A stretch of 64,000 nucleotides of DNA from M3007 sp046329435 (GCA_046329435.1 JAXLUR010000008.1:313718-377717); one strand, 5' to 3'. Shown: positions 38,871-49,226, numbered from the stretch's first letter. Made by a program: numbers and translations. Notes: generated from the sequence alone by a model not told the origin.

Positions 38871-39605
38871 ATGTCTGACACCCTTAGACTCCTTTCGGTC
38901 ACTTTCGACACCGAACTACAACCCTGGGAACTGCCCTGGTTTCGCGGGGCCGTGGCCCAAAAAGTCGGCCTCGAACACGAGTGGTTTCACAACCACAACA
39001 ACGAAACCGGCGGCTACCACCAGCGCTACCCCCTCATCCAGTACAAACTCGACACCTGGCGCGGCCACATGCGCCCCATGCTCCTGTGCCTGCAGCACGG
39101 CGTCGAAGAGGCCCACCGCTTTTTTTCGCAGCCCGACTGGAGCCTGCGCATCGGGCGGGAAGAGCGGCCGCTGCGGATCGCGCGGTTGCAAACCCGCGAA
39201 GAACCCCTGGGCCCTTCCGATCAGCCCCGCATCTATCGCATACACAAGTGGAAAGCCTTCAATCCCGATAATTATGAAGTATGGCGCAGTCTTGACGGAC
39301 TGGCCGAACAATTCGCTTTCCTCGAACGCTTGCTGGCAACCCACATCATCGCTTTCGCCGAAGGAGTGGAATGGCGCGCCGAACCCCGCTTCGATCTCAA
39401 CATCACCGATCTGCTTAAACGCGAATGGCTCGACTTCAAAGGTGTGCGGATGCTGGCCTTTACCCTCGACTTTCAGGTGCGCCTGCAATTGCCCGAGTAT
39501 ATCGGGCTGGGAAAAGGCGTGAGTATGGGGTACGGGGTGCTGCGGCGGCAGACAAATCAAGAACAGAAAATGCAGCGTAAACATGAATTTGGCGCCAGGG
39601 TTTAA
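38871..39605 (+). CDS. cas6: CRISPR pre-crRNA endonuclease Cas6 (first copy)
   Basis: A 244-aa Cas6 from the ATG at 38871, which follows the promoter at 38796-38827. The N-terminal RAMP fold carries EHEWFHNHNNETGGYHQRYP and LIQYKLDTW. The C-terminal glycine-rich loop is LPEYIGLGKGVSMGYGVL, the hallmark of Cas6. It cuts repeat RNA to leave the 8-nt 5' handle. It ends 113 nt before array 2, whose 36-bp repeats are its most likely substrate. It is divergent in sequence from the second Cas6 at 42713, but both share FHNH and the YP(L/V)(I/V)QYK segment. Confidence 0.88.
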   Translation: MSDTLRLLSVTFDTELQPWELPWFRGAVAQKVGLEHEWFHNHNNETGGYHQRYPLIQYKLDTWRGHMRPMLLCLQHGVEEAHRFFSQPDWSLRIGREERPLRIARLQTREEPLGPSDQPRIYRIHKWKAFNPDNYEVWRSLDGLAEQFAFLERLLATHIIAFAEGVEWRAEPRFDLNITDLLKREWLDFKGVRMLAFTLDFQVRLQLPEYIGLGKGVSMGYGVLRRQTNQEQKMQRKHEFGARV

Positions 39606-39717
39606 CATCGCCGGTCTCTACCAAGAGAACAATAATTCTTCCTTCAAGAAAAGTGCGACTTGAGGTGCGGCTATTTGCTGCGTAACGGACGGCAAATGTG
39701 TGGCGTTAACTGATTGT

Positions 39718-42490
39718 GTCGCAATCCTGCCTAAAACTGGCTTGCCTTTCGACTTTTCGATACGACACCCGGCTACTACGAAAAAAGTCGCAATCCTACC
39801 TAAAACTGGCTTGCCTTTCGACTTTTGAAATCTCTCGTACAAGTCGCTGCATCACTGTCGCAATCCTACCTAAAACTGGCTTGCCTTTCGACCCGCCGTT
39901 GGCGCAGGCTTGGCGTTTGGTGTAGTGTCGCAATCCTACCTAAAACTGGCTTGCCTTTCGACAGCCCCAGGGCCCCTCCGACTACACCCAATTTTGTCGC
40001 AATCCTACCTAAAACTGGCTTGCCTTTCGACCAACTTTATGCGCTATTCATGGATTGAATTCCGTCGCAATCCTACCTAAAACTGGCTTGCCTTTCGACG
40101 GTTCCGACACAAACAACGTTAACAAGTTTCAACGTCGCAATCCTACCTAAAACTGGCTTGCCTTTCGACTCATTAAAAATTGATATGATTATGTCAGTAG
40201 TGTCGCAATCCTACCTAAAACTGGCTTGCCTTTCGACCGGCCCCGGCCGCGCCTTCGGCCGTTAAAAACAAAAAGGGTCGCAATCCTACCTAAAACTGGC
40301 TTGCCTTTCGACGGCGGACTGGAAGTTCGCCGCCGGCCTTGAGGTTGTGTCGCAATCCTACCTAAAACTGGCTTGCCTTTCGACGAAAACTGGGATGCCT
40401 ACTTCGAAGCCGAAGATGTCGCAATCCTACCTAAAACTGGCTTGCCTTTCGACTGGCACAATCTTCCGGCTAACGTTTCAATTCGTTGTCGCAATCCTAC
40501 CTAAAACTGGCTTGCCTTTCGACCCCGCTCAAGTCATGATTGCGACGATCTTTGCATGTCGCAATCCTACCTAAAACTGGCTTGCCTTTCGACGTGTGAA
40601 ACACGGCAGATGGAGACGGAATATCAAAAGTCGCAATCCTACCTAAAACTGGCTTGCCTTTCGACGACCGGAACCAAGAAAACCAGCAGCGGCGGCCAAA
40701 TGTCGCAATCCTACCTAAAACTGGCTTGCCTTTCGACCGCCTCGCCGGTGGCTAACCGGCCCCTTCTCCTGTCGCAATCCTACCTAAAACTGGCTTGCCT
40801 TTCGACCCAACGAGAGGAGGCGGACGAAACTCAAACACGGTCGCAATCCTACCTAAAACTGGCTTGCCTTTCGACCGTTGACGGCCATTAGTCGCGCTAA
40901 TTCGTTTGTGTCGCAATCCTACCTAAAACTGGCTTGCCTTTCGACTGGAACGCACGTGGCGTTCCACAACTACGTAATCTGTCGCAATCCTACCTAAAAC
41001 TGGCTTGCCTTTCGACTGTTACGCATACGCATTTTAATCGCATTGATCTAGTCGCAATCCTACCTAAAACTGGCTTGCCTTTCGACTCCATACATCAAAC
41101 AATCAGCATCTCTAACTAACCTGTCGCAATCCTACCTAAAACTGGCTTGCCTTTCGACTTTTAGCGTTGCCGGACTCCATCAAGGTTATTTTGTCGCAAT
41201 CCTACCTAAAACTGGCTTGCCTTTCGACTTATTCATATTGATATCTTATCTCATTTCACTCATTTCACGTCGCAATCCTACCTAAAACTGGCTTGCCTTT
41301 CGACAGTGGCTGCTCGAACCAACGGCGGGATGACCTCTAGTCGCAATCCTACCTAAAACTGGCTTGCCTTTCGACGTTATCGTCTATACTCTCGCCCCCC
41401 GCACGAAATGTCGCAATCCTACCTAAAACTGGCTTGCCTTTCGACGCTCTTCGCCGATTCGCTCACCATCGAAGCCATTGTCGCAATCCTACCTAAAACT
41501 GGCTTGCCTTTCGACTGGTTGCAATGGTTTTGGCGGCAGTATTTCCGTGTCGCAATCATACCTAAAACTGGCTTGCCTTTCGACCCGCAAAAACGTGACG
41601 AAATCGCTCTCTGACGCCATGTCGCAATCCTACCTAAAACTGGCTTGCCTTTCGACTGGTTAATGTAAGTTTGCCGGCCACATTTAATGTCGCAATCCTA
41701 CCTAAAACTGGCTTGCCTTTCGACGCGAAAAAGCAGGAAGAAGAAGCAAACAAAGAACTGTCGCAATCCTACCTAAAACTGGCTTGCCTTTCGACGCTAC
41801 ACCATCTCCAATCGAAAACAGCATTGAATGTCGCAATCCTACCTAAAACTGGCTTGCCTTTCGACCGAAAAAAGATACGAAGGCGGGCGACTGAACGTTG
41901 TCGCAATCCTACCTAAAACTGGCTTGCCTTTCGACCCACTACGCAGGACCTGAACAACATCCCGGCTGTCGCAATCCTACCTAAAACTGGCTTGCCTTTC
42001 GACACTTTGTCGGCTTTGATGGTTCATGGGTTGCTATGTCGCAATCCTACCTAAAACTGGCTTGCCTTTCGACTAATTACGCCTTTTATGTTACTACTTG
42101 GTACTATGTCGCAATCCTACCTAAAACTGGCTTGCCTTTCGACCTGCCCGGCGCCTTCGAAGCGCAACGAAAAGCCTTGTCGCAATCCTACCTAAAACTG
42201 GCTTGCCTTTCGACCGCTAATTCTTTAATTTTGCCCGGCTATACCCTGTCGCAATCCTACCTAAAACTGGCTTGCCTTTCGACGGATACGACTTATAATC
42301 CGGCATCGCCTTCGCTGTCGCAATCCTACCTAAAACTGGCTTGCCTTTCGACGCTGATCAGTCAGTTGTTTTCAGATTGGTATATGTCGCAATCCTACCT
42401 AAAACTGGCTTGCCTTTCGACCTTTCGCAGAAACCTGTCAAAAAGAACAGATGTGTCGCAATCCTACCTAAAACTGGCTTGCCTTTCGAC
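39718..42490 (-). CRISPR. CRISPR array 2, about 40 repeats of 36 bp
   Basis: Plus-strand repeats begin GTCGCAATCCTACC and end GGCTTGCCTTTCGAC; spacers are about 32-41 nt. Read on the minus strand the repeat starts GTCGAAAGGCAAGCC and ends GGATTGCGAC. The leftmost repeat at 39718 has one mismatch (CCTGCC), and another at 41550 has CAATCAT, consistent with the left side being leader-distal. The candidate leader is on the right at 42491-42712. The array sits between two cas6 genes. Confidence 0.97.
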
Positions 42491-42712
42491 CCTATTTTTT
42501 GATACATATTGATAATCAACTACTTGCAGGTCGTGTAACAAGGCGTACACGCAAAAATTATGCATTTTGTTGTTTTTTGTAATATGTTTACAAGGTCGAA
42601 ACGGCATTAAGAAACACGCTGAGGCAGGTAAAAAAACTGTCTCTCGAGCTCGCCACTTTGCCGAAAGGCTCGGGACGAAGGTAGCGTTAAAACGGGAAAA
42701 AACAAGCCGGCA
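42491..42712 (-). promoter_or_regulatory. Leader of CRISPR array 2
   Basis: The region next to the last repeat shares ACACGCAAAAATTATGCAT and a pattern of spaced T-rich blocks (TTTTTTGATACATATTGAT, AATATGTTTACAAGGTCG) with the leaders of arrays 3 and 4. It contains no open frame of note up to the end of the second cas6 gene. Confidence 0.65.
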
Positions 42713-43396
42713 TCAACGGGGCAAAACCGAGCCGAAACCGTGGCTGACAGCCTTGCCCAGGCCGATCCATTCCGGTAAACGCATATTGCTCAGAAAATCG
42801 ATCCGAAAGGCCAAAAAATTGATGTCGAACGAACGAACATTGGTGGCCCGGTAATCCAGCAAGCTGATTTCCAGACTGCGTGGAGGCAGCTGCCAGGCGA
42901 TGGCGGAGGCAAATTTGAGGCAATGCCCTACCAGACAACGTTCGAGCAACTGCGCCCTGAACACCATGCCGCGATGATAACGCCAGTCGGCCAGGTTGCG
43001 GTCGTTCAAGGCGATATAATCTTCAATGCGGTATTCGTACATCGGTCTTTCAAGCAGATCGAGCGTTTCGGTAGTTTGTTCGGCCAGCAAATGCGCATTC
43101 ATACCTTCCTGCCGGAAGATGGCAAGAAAACGTTCATGCTGCAATAAATGCCCTATGGCGGAACAACCGCTGTCGCTTATACCCAACAACGCGGCTTTAC
43201 CCTCCACACTTTTATACTGCACCACCGGGTATCGATAATGGTATTGTTCGCGGCTGATGTGATTGTGAAACAGATCGTTTTCTCCCCCCACGTAAGTATT
43301 GATGATGCGGCGAAGCCGGGGTATTTCGGCTGGTTGTAACGGGGCGTCCAGTCGCAGGTAATGGAGCGGAACTTCTTTTTCGGATAATGTTTTCAC
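42713..43396 (-). CDS. cas6: CRISPR pre-crRNA endonuclease Cas6 (second copy)
   Basis: A 227-aa Cas6-type RAMP protein: NDLFHNHISREQYHYRYP and VVQYKSVEGKAAL in the N-terminal half, and LPEWIGLGKAVSHGFGSV as the C-terminal glycine-rich loop. It is on the minus strand, divergent from the CorA-like gene with 78 nt between start codons, and its stop borders the array 2 leader. Because the window has two repeat families (37 and 36 bp), two Cas6 enzymes may divide the work, but which one cuts which repeat cannot be told from position. Confidence 0.82.
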   Translation of the reverse strand: MKTLSEKEVPLHYLRLDAPLQPAEIPRLRRIINTYVGGENDLFHNHISREQYHYRYPVVQYKSVEGKAALLGISDSGCSAIGHLLQHERFLAIFRQEGMNAHLLAEQTTETLDLLERPMYEYRIEDYIALNDRNLADWRYHRGMVFRAQLLERCLVGHCLKFASAIAWQLPPRSLEISLLDYRATNVRSFDINFLAFRIDFLSNMRLPEWIGLGKAVSHGFGSVLPR

Positions 43397-43412
43397 AATT
43401 ATTACTGTAATA

Positions 43413-43444
43413 TTTGTTTTTTCAGAGCATAAATACTAAACTTG
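43413..43444 (+). promoter_or_regulatory. Promoter of the corA-cmr operon
   Basis: TTTG (43413-43416), 20 nt, then TAAACTTG (43437-43444), one mismatch from TAnnTTTG. The ATG at 43475 is 30 nt downstream. The -7 box covers the alternative TTG start at 43442, which supports the ATG. Confidence 0.6.
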
Positions 43445-43474
43445 TTGCGTTGTTGGTTTATTGTAAATCATCAA

Positions 43475-45094
43475 ATGGAAACAAACGCCCAAAATAAAAG
43501 CCGCCATCTTCTGTTTTTTGCATTTAGATGGAAACCTTCTACGAAATGGAAAGATACGTCTGCCCCGCTCGATAAGCTGCTGGCCGCGCTGAAAGCGTCC
43601 GGCTGGGAGGAGGAGCAGCACAGTCTGGCGAAAAATTTCAGCGAATACAACTTTTTTCACGATTTCACGCATTCAGCGATATTTCGGGCGACCGACTCGA
43701 CTTCCTCCGTCTGGAATTTTTATAAAACGCTACAAGGGCCTTTTATCCTGACCCTCAGCAACGCTGCCCTGGGCACAGGGCAGGAAGGCGAAACGACCGA
43801 GTTCAAACTGACGATCCTCCGCTGCCGACTTAATATTTACGAGCATGGGGTAGGGGTTCTGTCGCTGATGCTGGATAATACCGAACACGCGGACCCCGGG
43901 CAGGTGCTCGCCATCAACGATTTGATCCGCCGCCTATATCCGCAATACCTCGACTGGAACGAAGGCATACGCAAACCGCAAAGACAAGGGTTGCTGCCCA
44001 TTCGGGTGGGTATGGAGCCTTTTATCGAAGATTTTTCCGCCTATCCGGTGGATAATAACAGGGATCAGCTGACCAAACGTTTCCTTCCCCGCTATATCCT
44101 TGGCCTGCTCGGCGATGGTTTCAAAGCCGATCCGGCAGATGCCGGGGAAAGCGATTTTGTAATAGAACATGAATTCGACGACCGGCAGTTTATCGTCAGT
44201 TGTTATCTGAACGCCGAACTAAGCAAACAACTTTCGGCGAATAAGTCCGACGGTGAGCCCGCCTGGCTGACCGATCCTTTCTGGTATGCTTATGTGTTTG
44301 CCGACAAAGGAGAACCTTCGATAAAAAACAAGGCGATGATGGCGACCCAGCTCGAACAGGCCACTTACCCGCGCTGGACCGAAGGAGGTACTTTTTACGG
44401 CGCATCCCGCTATTCTTTTGTCTCGCTGGCTTCGCCTGAAAACGGCTGGGTGATGGGCCCCATGTCGGGCAATTATGCGCGCCTGGTCGAACTCTGTCTG
44501 ATGCAGCGCGCCTCGGTGCTGCGCTTCCGGGAAGATGCTGCCGAAATCGCCAGACAATTGCCCGACAGCCGGCAACCGCGCGCCCTGACCGAACAAATCA
44601 GGCGCCTGTACGGCGAGTTCATCCGGTTTTCCAACCGCTTCAACTTTCAGGAAGCCACGACCTACGAACAGGGCATCGAACTGTACGACCTGTTGCGCCG
44701 CCAGATGCGTGTGGACGAGCAAGTCGGCGCGCTCAAAGCCGAATTGCAGGAACTGCACCAGTATGCCGCCGAACTGCACGAAACGGCCCGCAACCGCACG
44801 CTCGACTGGCTCACATTTCTCGGCGCGGTGTTCCTGATTCCCACCTTTCTGGTGTCTTACTTCGGGTTTTACGATTCCTGGAAAACGCTTTGGGAGCGCT
44901 GCCACATCCTGCTGTTCTGGACGCTTGCTGTCGGCATCGGCATCGCCGCCCTGGTATTTTACTTTGGCCTGCTGCACCGGGGCGGTATCTGGCGCGCCGT
45001 CGGGGTCGTGCTGCTGGTCGCCTATATGGTCGTTGCCCTGTCGATGCCGCTGCTGCTGGAATGGTTCCCGCAGTGGTTCGGCCTGTCCCGTTAA
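43475..45094 (+). CDS. CorA-like membrane effector of the type III-B system
   Basis: A 539-aa protein from the ATG at 43475. A large soluble N-terminal domain (1-440) ends in a long helix (VDEQVGALKAELQELHQYAA) that leads into three hydrophobic segments at about 445-465, 478-497 and 506-526. The order of long stalk helix then membrane helices is that of CorA channels, but the GMN signature is replaced (VSYFGFYDSW). CorA-like proteins next to cmr genes in Bacteroidota are membrane effectors; in Bacteroides fragilis the CorA partner responds to SAM-AMP made by Cas10. Here it is the first gene of the cmr operon, 28 nt before cmr1. I infer that it opens or disrupts the membrane when Cas10 is activated. 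Confidence 0.75.
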   Translation: METNAQNKSRHLLFFAFRWKPSTKWKDTSAPLDKLLAALKASGWEEEQHSLAKNFSEYNFFHDFTHSAIFRATDSTSSVWNFYKTLQGPFILTLSNAALGTGQEGETTEFKLTILRCRLNIYEHGVGVLSLMLDNTEHADPGQVLAINDLIRRLYPQYLDWNEGIRKPQRQGLLPIRVGMEPFIEDFSAYPVDNNRDQLTKRFLPRYILGLLGDGFKADPADAGESDFVIEHEFDDRQFIVSCYLNAELSKQLSANKSDGEPAWLTDPFWYAYVFADKGEPSIKNKAMMATQLEQATYPRWTEGGTFYGASRYSFVSLASPENGWVMGPMSGNYARLVELCLMQRASVLRFREDAAEIARQLPDSRQPRALTEQIRRLYGEFIRFSNRFNFQEATTYEQGIELYDLLRRQMRVDEQVGALKAELQELHQYAAELHETARNRTLDWLTFLGAVFLIPTFLVSYFGFYDSWKTLWERCHILLFWTLAVGIGIAALVFYFGLLHRGGIWRAVGVVLLVAYMVVALSMPLLLEWFPQWFGLSR

Positions 45095-45122
45095 ATTCCG
45101 CTAACCATCAATTGTCTGCAAT

Positions 45123-46343
45123 ATGTATCAAACCGTTTTTAACCTCAAACAAGAAACCCCGATCATTCATTTTCTGCATGATCAACCGGGGGCTACACTG
45201 CGGGCTACGGAACTGAAACCGAAACTGGATCGGTTGATCCTTGCCGAACTGGGCCGTTCAGCGATACGCCAGGAATGGATATCCAGCGATGGCGCCAATG
45301 GTCATATATCCCTCGACTATAAAATAAGCATCCGACCTACGGGTAAAAGTTATCCTGTCAAATTGGACTCAGAACCAAAATTAGACAGGGAAACAGGAAA
45401 AGACAAGTATGAAACGCGTGCTTATCCGCATCTGTTGGCCAATATGGGAGGCAAAGATTATCAGGAGGATTTAAAAAACCTTGTATTGTATGACGGAGTT
45501 GAATTGGTGATTCGCACCTGGCACGATGAATTGCAAACCCATTTGAAGCGTTTTTTGCCCATATTGTTACTTAAAACCAATTTTGGCAACCGGGGCAGCA
45601 AAGGCTTCGGTTCATTCAGTTGCATAGCCATAGACGGCCAGCCCTTTCGCGGACGCCCGGGTTACCGCTATTGTTTCGACTGGCGTATGCGAGGTAATAA
45701 TGTGGGAGAACAGCATAAAAACCTCTTTAATGCAATAAATTTTTTTTATAAATGTCTTCGTAGCGGTATCAACCAGGTCAACAAGAGTCAACAGACGGAG
45801 TTTTACTTCAAGTCGCTGATGTATGCCTATGCGAATGCTCAGAACCAAAAATGGGATAAATACACCATAAAAAATTTCTTTTTCACAGGCGGCCAACTTC
45901 CAGCAGAAAAAGCCGACTACCGTGATTGGTTAGGGCTATCGACAGAAGAAATGTGGGGCAGGCGATATAACGGACAAAAAGTAACCAAAGACAGTCCGGA
46001 TATCGAACGGTTCGCGTCTCCGATTTTTTTTAAACCGATTAGCGTCCGGGAAGGTCAATACAAGGTTTACATCGGTGTGCAAGCTGGCGGCGAGGAAATG
46101 GATGGCTTCCGAAACGCGACTATTGATGTCCATGTGAAAGGTAAACAGAAACTTACGCTTCACCCCGCCCGCCAATTTGATATTCATGGATTTCTTCGCT
46201 TTGCCCTTGAAGAAACCGATATCGAAGAGCACCTTTTTCAATACGATAGAGATAATATTAATGATACGAACTATCACTTGTATCGCGATATTATACACCC
46301 GATTTTTAGCAGTATTCACCAAAACCTCCCCCAGGAAGCATGA
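45123..46343 (+). CDS. cmr1: Type III-B RAMP subunit Cmr1-like (Cas7 group)
   Basis: A 406-aa RAMP protein. The start (PIIHFLHDQPGATLRATELK, PKLDRLI) fits the Bacteroidota variant of Cmr1, and LLLKTNFGNRGSKGFGSF near residues 145-162 is the glycine-rich RAMP loop. Cmr1 binds the 3' side of the crRNA-target duplex at the tip of the Cmr complex. It follows corA by 28 nt and overlaps cas10 by 4 nt. The gene is less GC-rich than its neighbours. The subunit identity rests on order plus these motifs. Confidence 0.78.
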   Translation: MYQTVFNLKQETPIIHFLHDQPGATLRATELKPKLDRLILAELGRSAIRQEWISSDGANGHISLDYKISIRPTGKSYPVKLDSEPKLDRETGKDKYETRAYPHLLANMGGKDYQEDLKNLVLYDGVELVIRTWHDELQTHLKRFLPILLLKTNFGNRGSKGFGSFSCIAIDGQPFRGRPGYRYCFDWRMRGNNVGEQHKNLFNAINFFYKCLRSGINQVNKSQQTEFYFKSLMYAYANAQNQKWDKYTIKNFFFTGGQLPAEKADYRDWLGLSTEEMWGRRYNGQKVTKDSPDIERFASPIFFKPISVREGQYKVYIGVQAGGEEMDGFRNATIDVHVKGKQKLTLHPARQFDIHGFLRFALEETDIEEHLFQYDRDNINDTNYHLYRDIIHPIFSSIHQNLPQEA

Positions 46344-48088
46344 AAACCTACCTCGCCATCACCATCGGCCCCATCTACCGAACCATCGAACGCGCCAAAA
46401 AAACGCGGGAGTTGTGGGCGGCCAGTTTTTTGCTTTCCCAGTTGATGCGTATTCTGCTGGGAAAAGTAAAAAAATACGGGACGCCGCTTTCGCCTGATCT
46501 TTCGAGGCTCGACACCCCTGAAAAATACCACGGCGCCGGCATCTGGAACGACAACTGCTATTTCAGCGTACACCCGGGCATGGAAGACGACCTGCGCGCC
46601 GCATTGCCCGGAATCATCGGCCAGGCTAAACAGGAATTGCTCAACCTGATCCTGATCGACTGGGCCAACGACAAGGACAAACCAGCTACGGGCCTGTCCG
46701 AATCCGACCTGCGCGATATTCTGGCCCGACACTTTCACGCGCATGCCGTGCTCATCAAACACGAAAGTACGCCGCAACAGCCCGTACTGAAAGCCCTGAG
46801 CGCCCACACCGCCTCGGCCGAACTGCGCGACCGCTTCCCGGCGCAATACGACGACGCGGTGAGCAAGGCCCTGTTTCGCGGAAAAGCCATACGCGATCTG
46901 TATCACCTGGGTTTCGAAGCCGAAAACGAACCGGTTTTTACGCATTACCGCAATCGTTTTGAATCCGATAAAATGGAACGCCGCCTGCCTTCCCTGCTTG
47001 AAATCGGTATTCGGGAGTTTCGACGCGACGAATCGCTTTTTAAAAAAATCGTTGACAAAATATCCGACCGTCTCCAGGGCAAATCCGACGATGCGGAATC
47101 CGAAGAAGAAAACCAGGCCATCATCCGGCTGCTCAAGCAGAAAAAAGACGCAAAAGGCCTTCCGTTGCTCAAAAAACGCCACAAGTACGTCGCTATCGTC
47201 CAGTCGGACGGCGACGGCGTAGGCAACCTGATTACCAGCGAACCGGACGAAGGGCGAATCAGGGCGATTTCCGAAGCCTTGATGAATTTCTCCGTGCAGG
47301 CGGTGAAAAAGATTGTGGCCTACGACGGCCTGCCCGTGTACGCGGGCGGCGACGACCTGCTGTTTATGGCGCCTTTGCGCAACCACCGGGGCCAAAACCT
47401 CTTCGATCTCATCCGGCAGATCAACGAGGTGTTTGCCGCCCAGAACCTACCCGAAGGCGCTTCTTTGTCGTTCGGCATATCCATCTTTTACTACAAATAC
47501 CCCCTGGGCGAAGCCCTGGAAAACGGCAGGGATCTGCTCAACAAACTCGCCAAAAAACTGGTCTATCACGAGGGCACGCTGCAAGGCCCCCTGCGGAAGA
47601 AAAAGGCGCTCGCCTTTCGCGTCATGCTGCACGGCGGGCAGTCCTTCGCCTCGGTATTGCGGCAAGACGGCGATACCTGGCGTGAATGGACCGGCCTGCT
47701 GGCCGCGCACGCCGGCAACGACGCGGCTTTTGTATCGGGGGTTATCCATTCGCTCGAACGCCTGGGCTGGCTGCTGCAGCAAGCCTGCGCGATGGGCACG
47801 GCCGAGGCATTTTTTGAAAAACATTTCAACGAGGCCAAAAACACGCCGCGCTGGGCTTTTGTCGAGCAAGTGCGCACCCTTGCAGAAGCCATCTACCGGG
47901 AATACGGTCCGCTCGACATCAAACCCGCCGATAAAAATCACTTCTTTACCAGCCAACTCGACCTGCCACCCGGCAAATACCCCAATGCGGATTATACGGA
48001 CGACAAATTGCACGGCATGTATTGCAACAACCTCCTGTATTCCGCCCTCCGATTGATCCAATTCCTAAATGCCGAAGACCATGAGTAA
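46340..48088 (+). CDS. cas10: Cas10 (Cmr2), cyclase-type, without HD domain
   Basis: A 582-aa large subunit. It starts directly with the palm-type segment ERAKKTRELWAASFLLSQLM, so the N-terminal HD nuclease found in many Cas10 proteins is absent. VAIVQSDGDGVGNL near residues 284-297 and GGDD at 336-339 (VYAGGDDLLF) indicate an intact nucleotide-cyclase palm. On target RNA binding it should make a nucleotide messenger from ATP (cyclic oligoadenylate, or SAM-AMP as in the CorA-linked Cmr of B. fragilis). Loss of HD means single-stranded DNA cleavage is unlikely. It overlaps cmr1 by 4 nt and cmr3 by 8 nt. Confidence 0.92.
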   Translation: MKTYLAITIGPIYRTIERAKKTRELWAASFLLSQLMRILLGKVKKYGTPLSPDLSRLDTPEKYHGAGIWNDNCYFSVHPGMEDDLRAALPGIIGQAKQELLNLILIDWANDKDKPATGLSESDLRDILARHFHAHAVLIKHESTPQQPVLKALSAHTASAELRDRFPAQYDDAVSKALFRGKAIRDLYHLGFEAENEPVFTHYRNRFESDKMERRLPSLLEIGIREFRRDESLFKKIVDKISDRLQGKSDDAESEEENQAIIRLLKQKKDAKGLPLLKKRHKYVAIVQSDGDGVGNLITSEPDEGRIRAISEALMNFSVQAVKKIVAYDGLPVYAGGDDLLFMAPLRNHRGQNLFDLIRQINEVFAAQNLPEGASLSFGISIFYYKYPLGEALENGRDLLNKLAKKLVYHEGTLQGPLRKKKALAFRVMLHGGQSFASVLRQDGDTWREWTGLLAAHAGNDAAFVSGVIHSLERLGWLLQQACAMGTAEAFFEKHFNEAKNTPRWAFVEQVRTLAEAIYREYGPLDIKPADKNHFFTSQLDLPPGKYPNADYTDDKLHGMYCNNLLYSALRLIQFLNAEDHE

Positions 48089-49217
48089 TACGCAAAAAGC
48101 CCTCGTCACCTTTACGCCCGCCGAGCCTTATTTCTTCGGCGGAGAAACCACCCACGGCAGCCCCGGCGAAGGCGCTGCTTACTACGCCAGGAGCAACCCT
48201 TATCCGCAACAAACCACCCTTTGCGGCGCACTCCGCAACGCCCTGCGGCTTACGGGATATGATTTCGGTTTGAGCAGTTTCGACCCGGACGACGAAAAAC
48301 TGAACGCTTTCGGCCAATTGCTGAGCTTGTCTCCCATGTTTCTGGAAAGAAAACAAAAGGAGGAGAAAACATATTACCTCAAACAAGCCTTGGACCGGCA
48401 CAACAACGGCGCTCCTTTTACACTGACAGAACCTGGCGGGAAATGGCTGTATTTCGACGGCGATACCCAACAGGATGCCCCGGACAAAGACCCCGTGCCG
48501 GCCTGGAAATCAGCCTTGTGGTCGGGTTACGACCCCAAAAACGACCTCTGCGATGCCTGGGTGTCGGCCGCCGCGGCCGCATCGCCCGTCGATACCGACG
48601 ATATTTTCAGCATTTTCAATCGACCCGGCATACCGAAAAGCGAGCTGCACAACCCCAGCCCCGATGGCCCCGGATTGTTCAAACAGGACCTGATGCGCCT
48701 CGAAGCCGGCTGGTCGTTCGCCCTGCTTGCCGAATTCGGGCCCGAAGTCGATCTGCCGCGCCTGAACGGGATGAGCCTCCAGCTGGGCGGCGAAAACTCC
48801 ATTTTCAGGCTCGGCGTGGAAAAAACCGATCGCCGTTTTAATGACTTTTTTCCCAAAGATCAACTGTTTTATTCCGATCGCGTGGGCGGGAATCCTCGCC
48901 TGGTGCTGGTCTCCGATGCCTTTCTGCCCGATGAAGCCTGGAACGAAGTGGAAACCGCCGTCACGGCAACGGCCGACTTCCGGCACATCCAGACGCACAG
49001 TTCCCTGACCCGGGTCGGCAACCTGCATAACCGCAAACCCGGCGACAAAGGGTTTGGCAATTACAGCGCGAAACTGGCCAAAAGCGCCAAATACACCCTG
49101 CTGCAACGCGGTTCGGTGCTGGTGGCAAAAAACGCCGATCTCACAACACTGTGCGGCTACCTCGACCGTCAACCCTGGACAATCATCGGCTTTAACCAAT
49201 ACTTCATTTACCCATAA
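48081..49217 (+). CDS. cmr3: Type III-B subunit Cmr3 (Cas5 group)
   Basis: A 378-aa protein from the ATG at 48081 (ATGAGTAA overlap with the cas10 stop); an ATG at 48069 would add four residues. N-terminal VTFTPAEPYFFGGETTHG and QTTLCGALRNAL fit Cmr3, which caps the crRNA 5' handle with Cas10. LPRLNGMSLQLGGENSIFRL and a C-terminal IIGFNQYFIYP complete the RAMP fold. The position between cas10 and cmr4 is canonical. Confidence 0.88.
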   Translation: MSNTQKALVTFTPAEPYFFGGETTHGSPGEGAAYYARSNPYPQQTTLCGALRNALRLTGYDFGLSSFDPDDEKLNAFGQLLSLSPMFLERKQKEEKTYYLKQALDRHNNGAPFTLTEPGGKWLYFDGDTQQDAPDKDPVPAWKSALWSGYDPKNDLCDAWVSAAAAASPVDTDDIFSIFNRPGIPKSELHNPSPDGPGLFKQDLMRLEAGWSFALLAEFGPEVDLPRLNGMSLQLGGENSIFRLGVEKTDRRFNDFFPKDQLFYSDRVGGNPRLVLVSDAFLPDEAWNEVETAVTATADFRHIQTHSSLTRVGNLHNRKPGDKGFGNYSAKLAKSAKYTLLQRGSVLVAKNADLTTLCGYLDRQPWTIIGFNQYFIYP

Positions 49218-49226
49218 ACTATTGAC

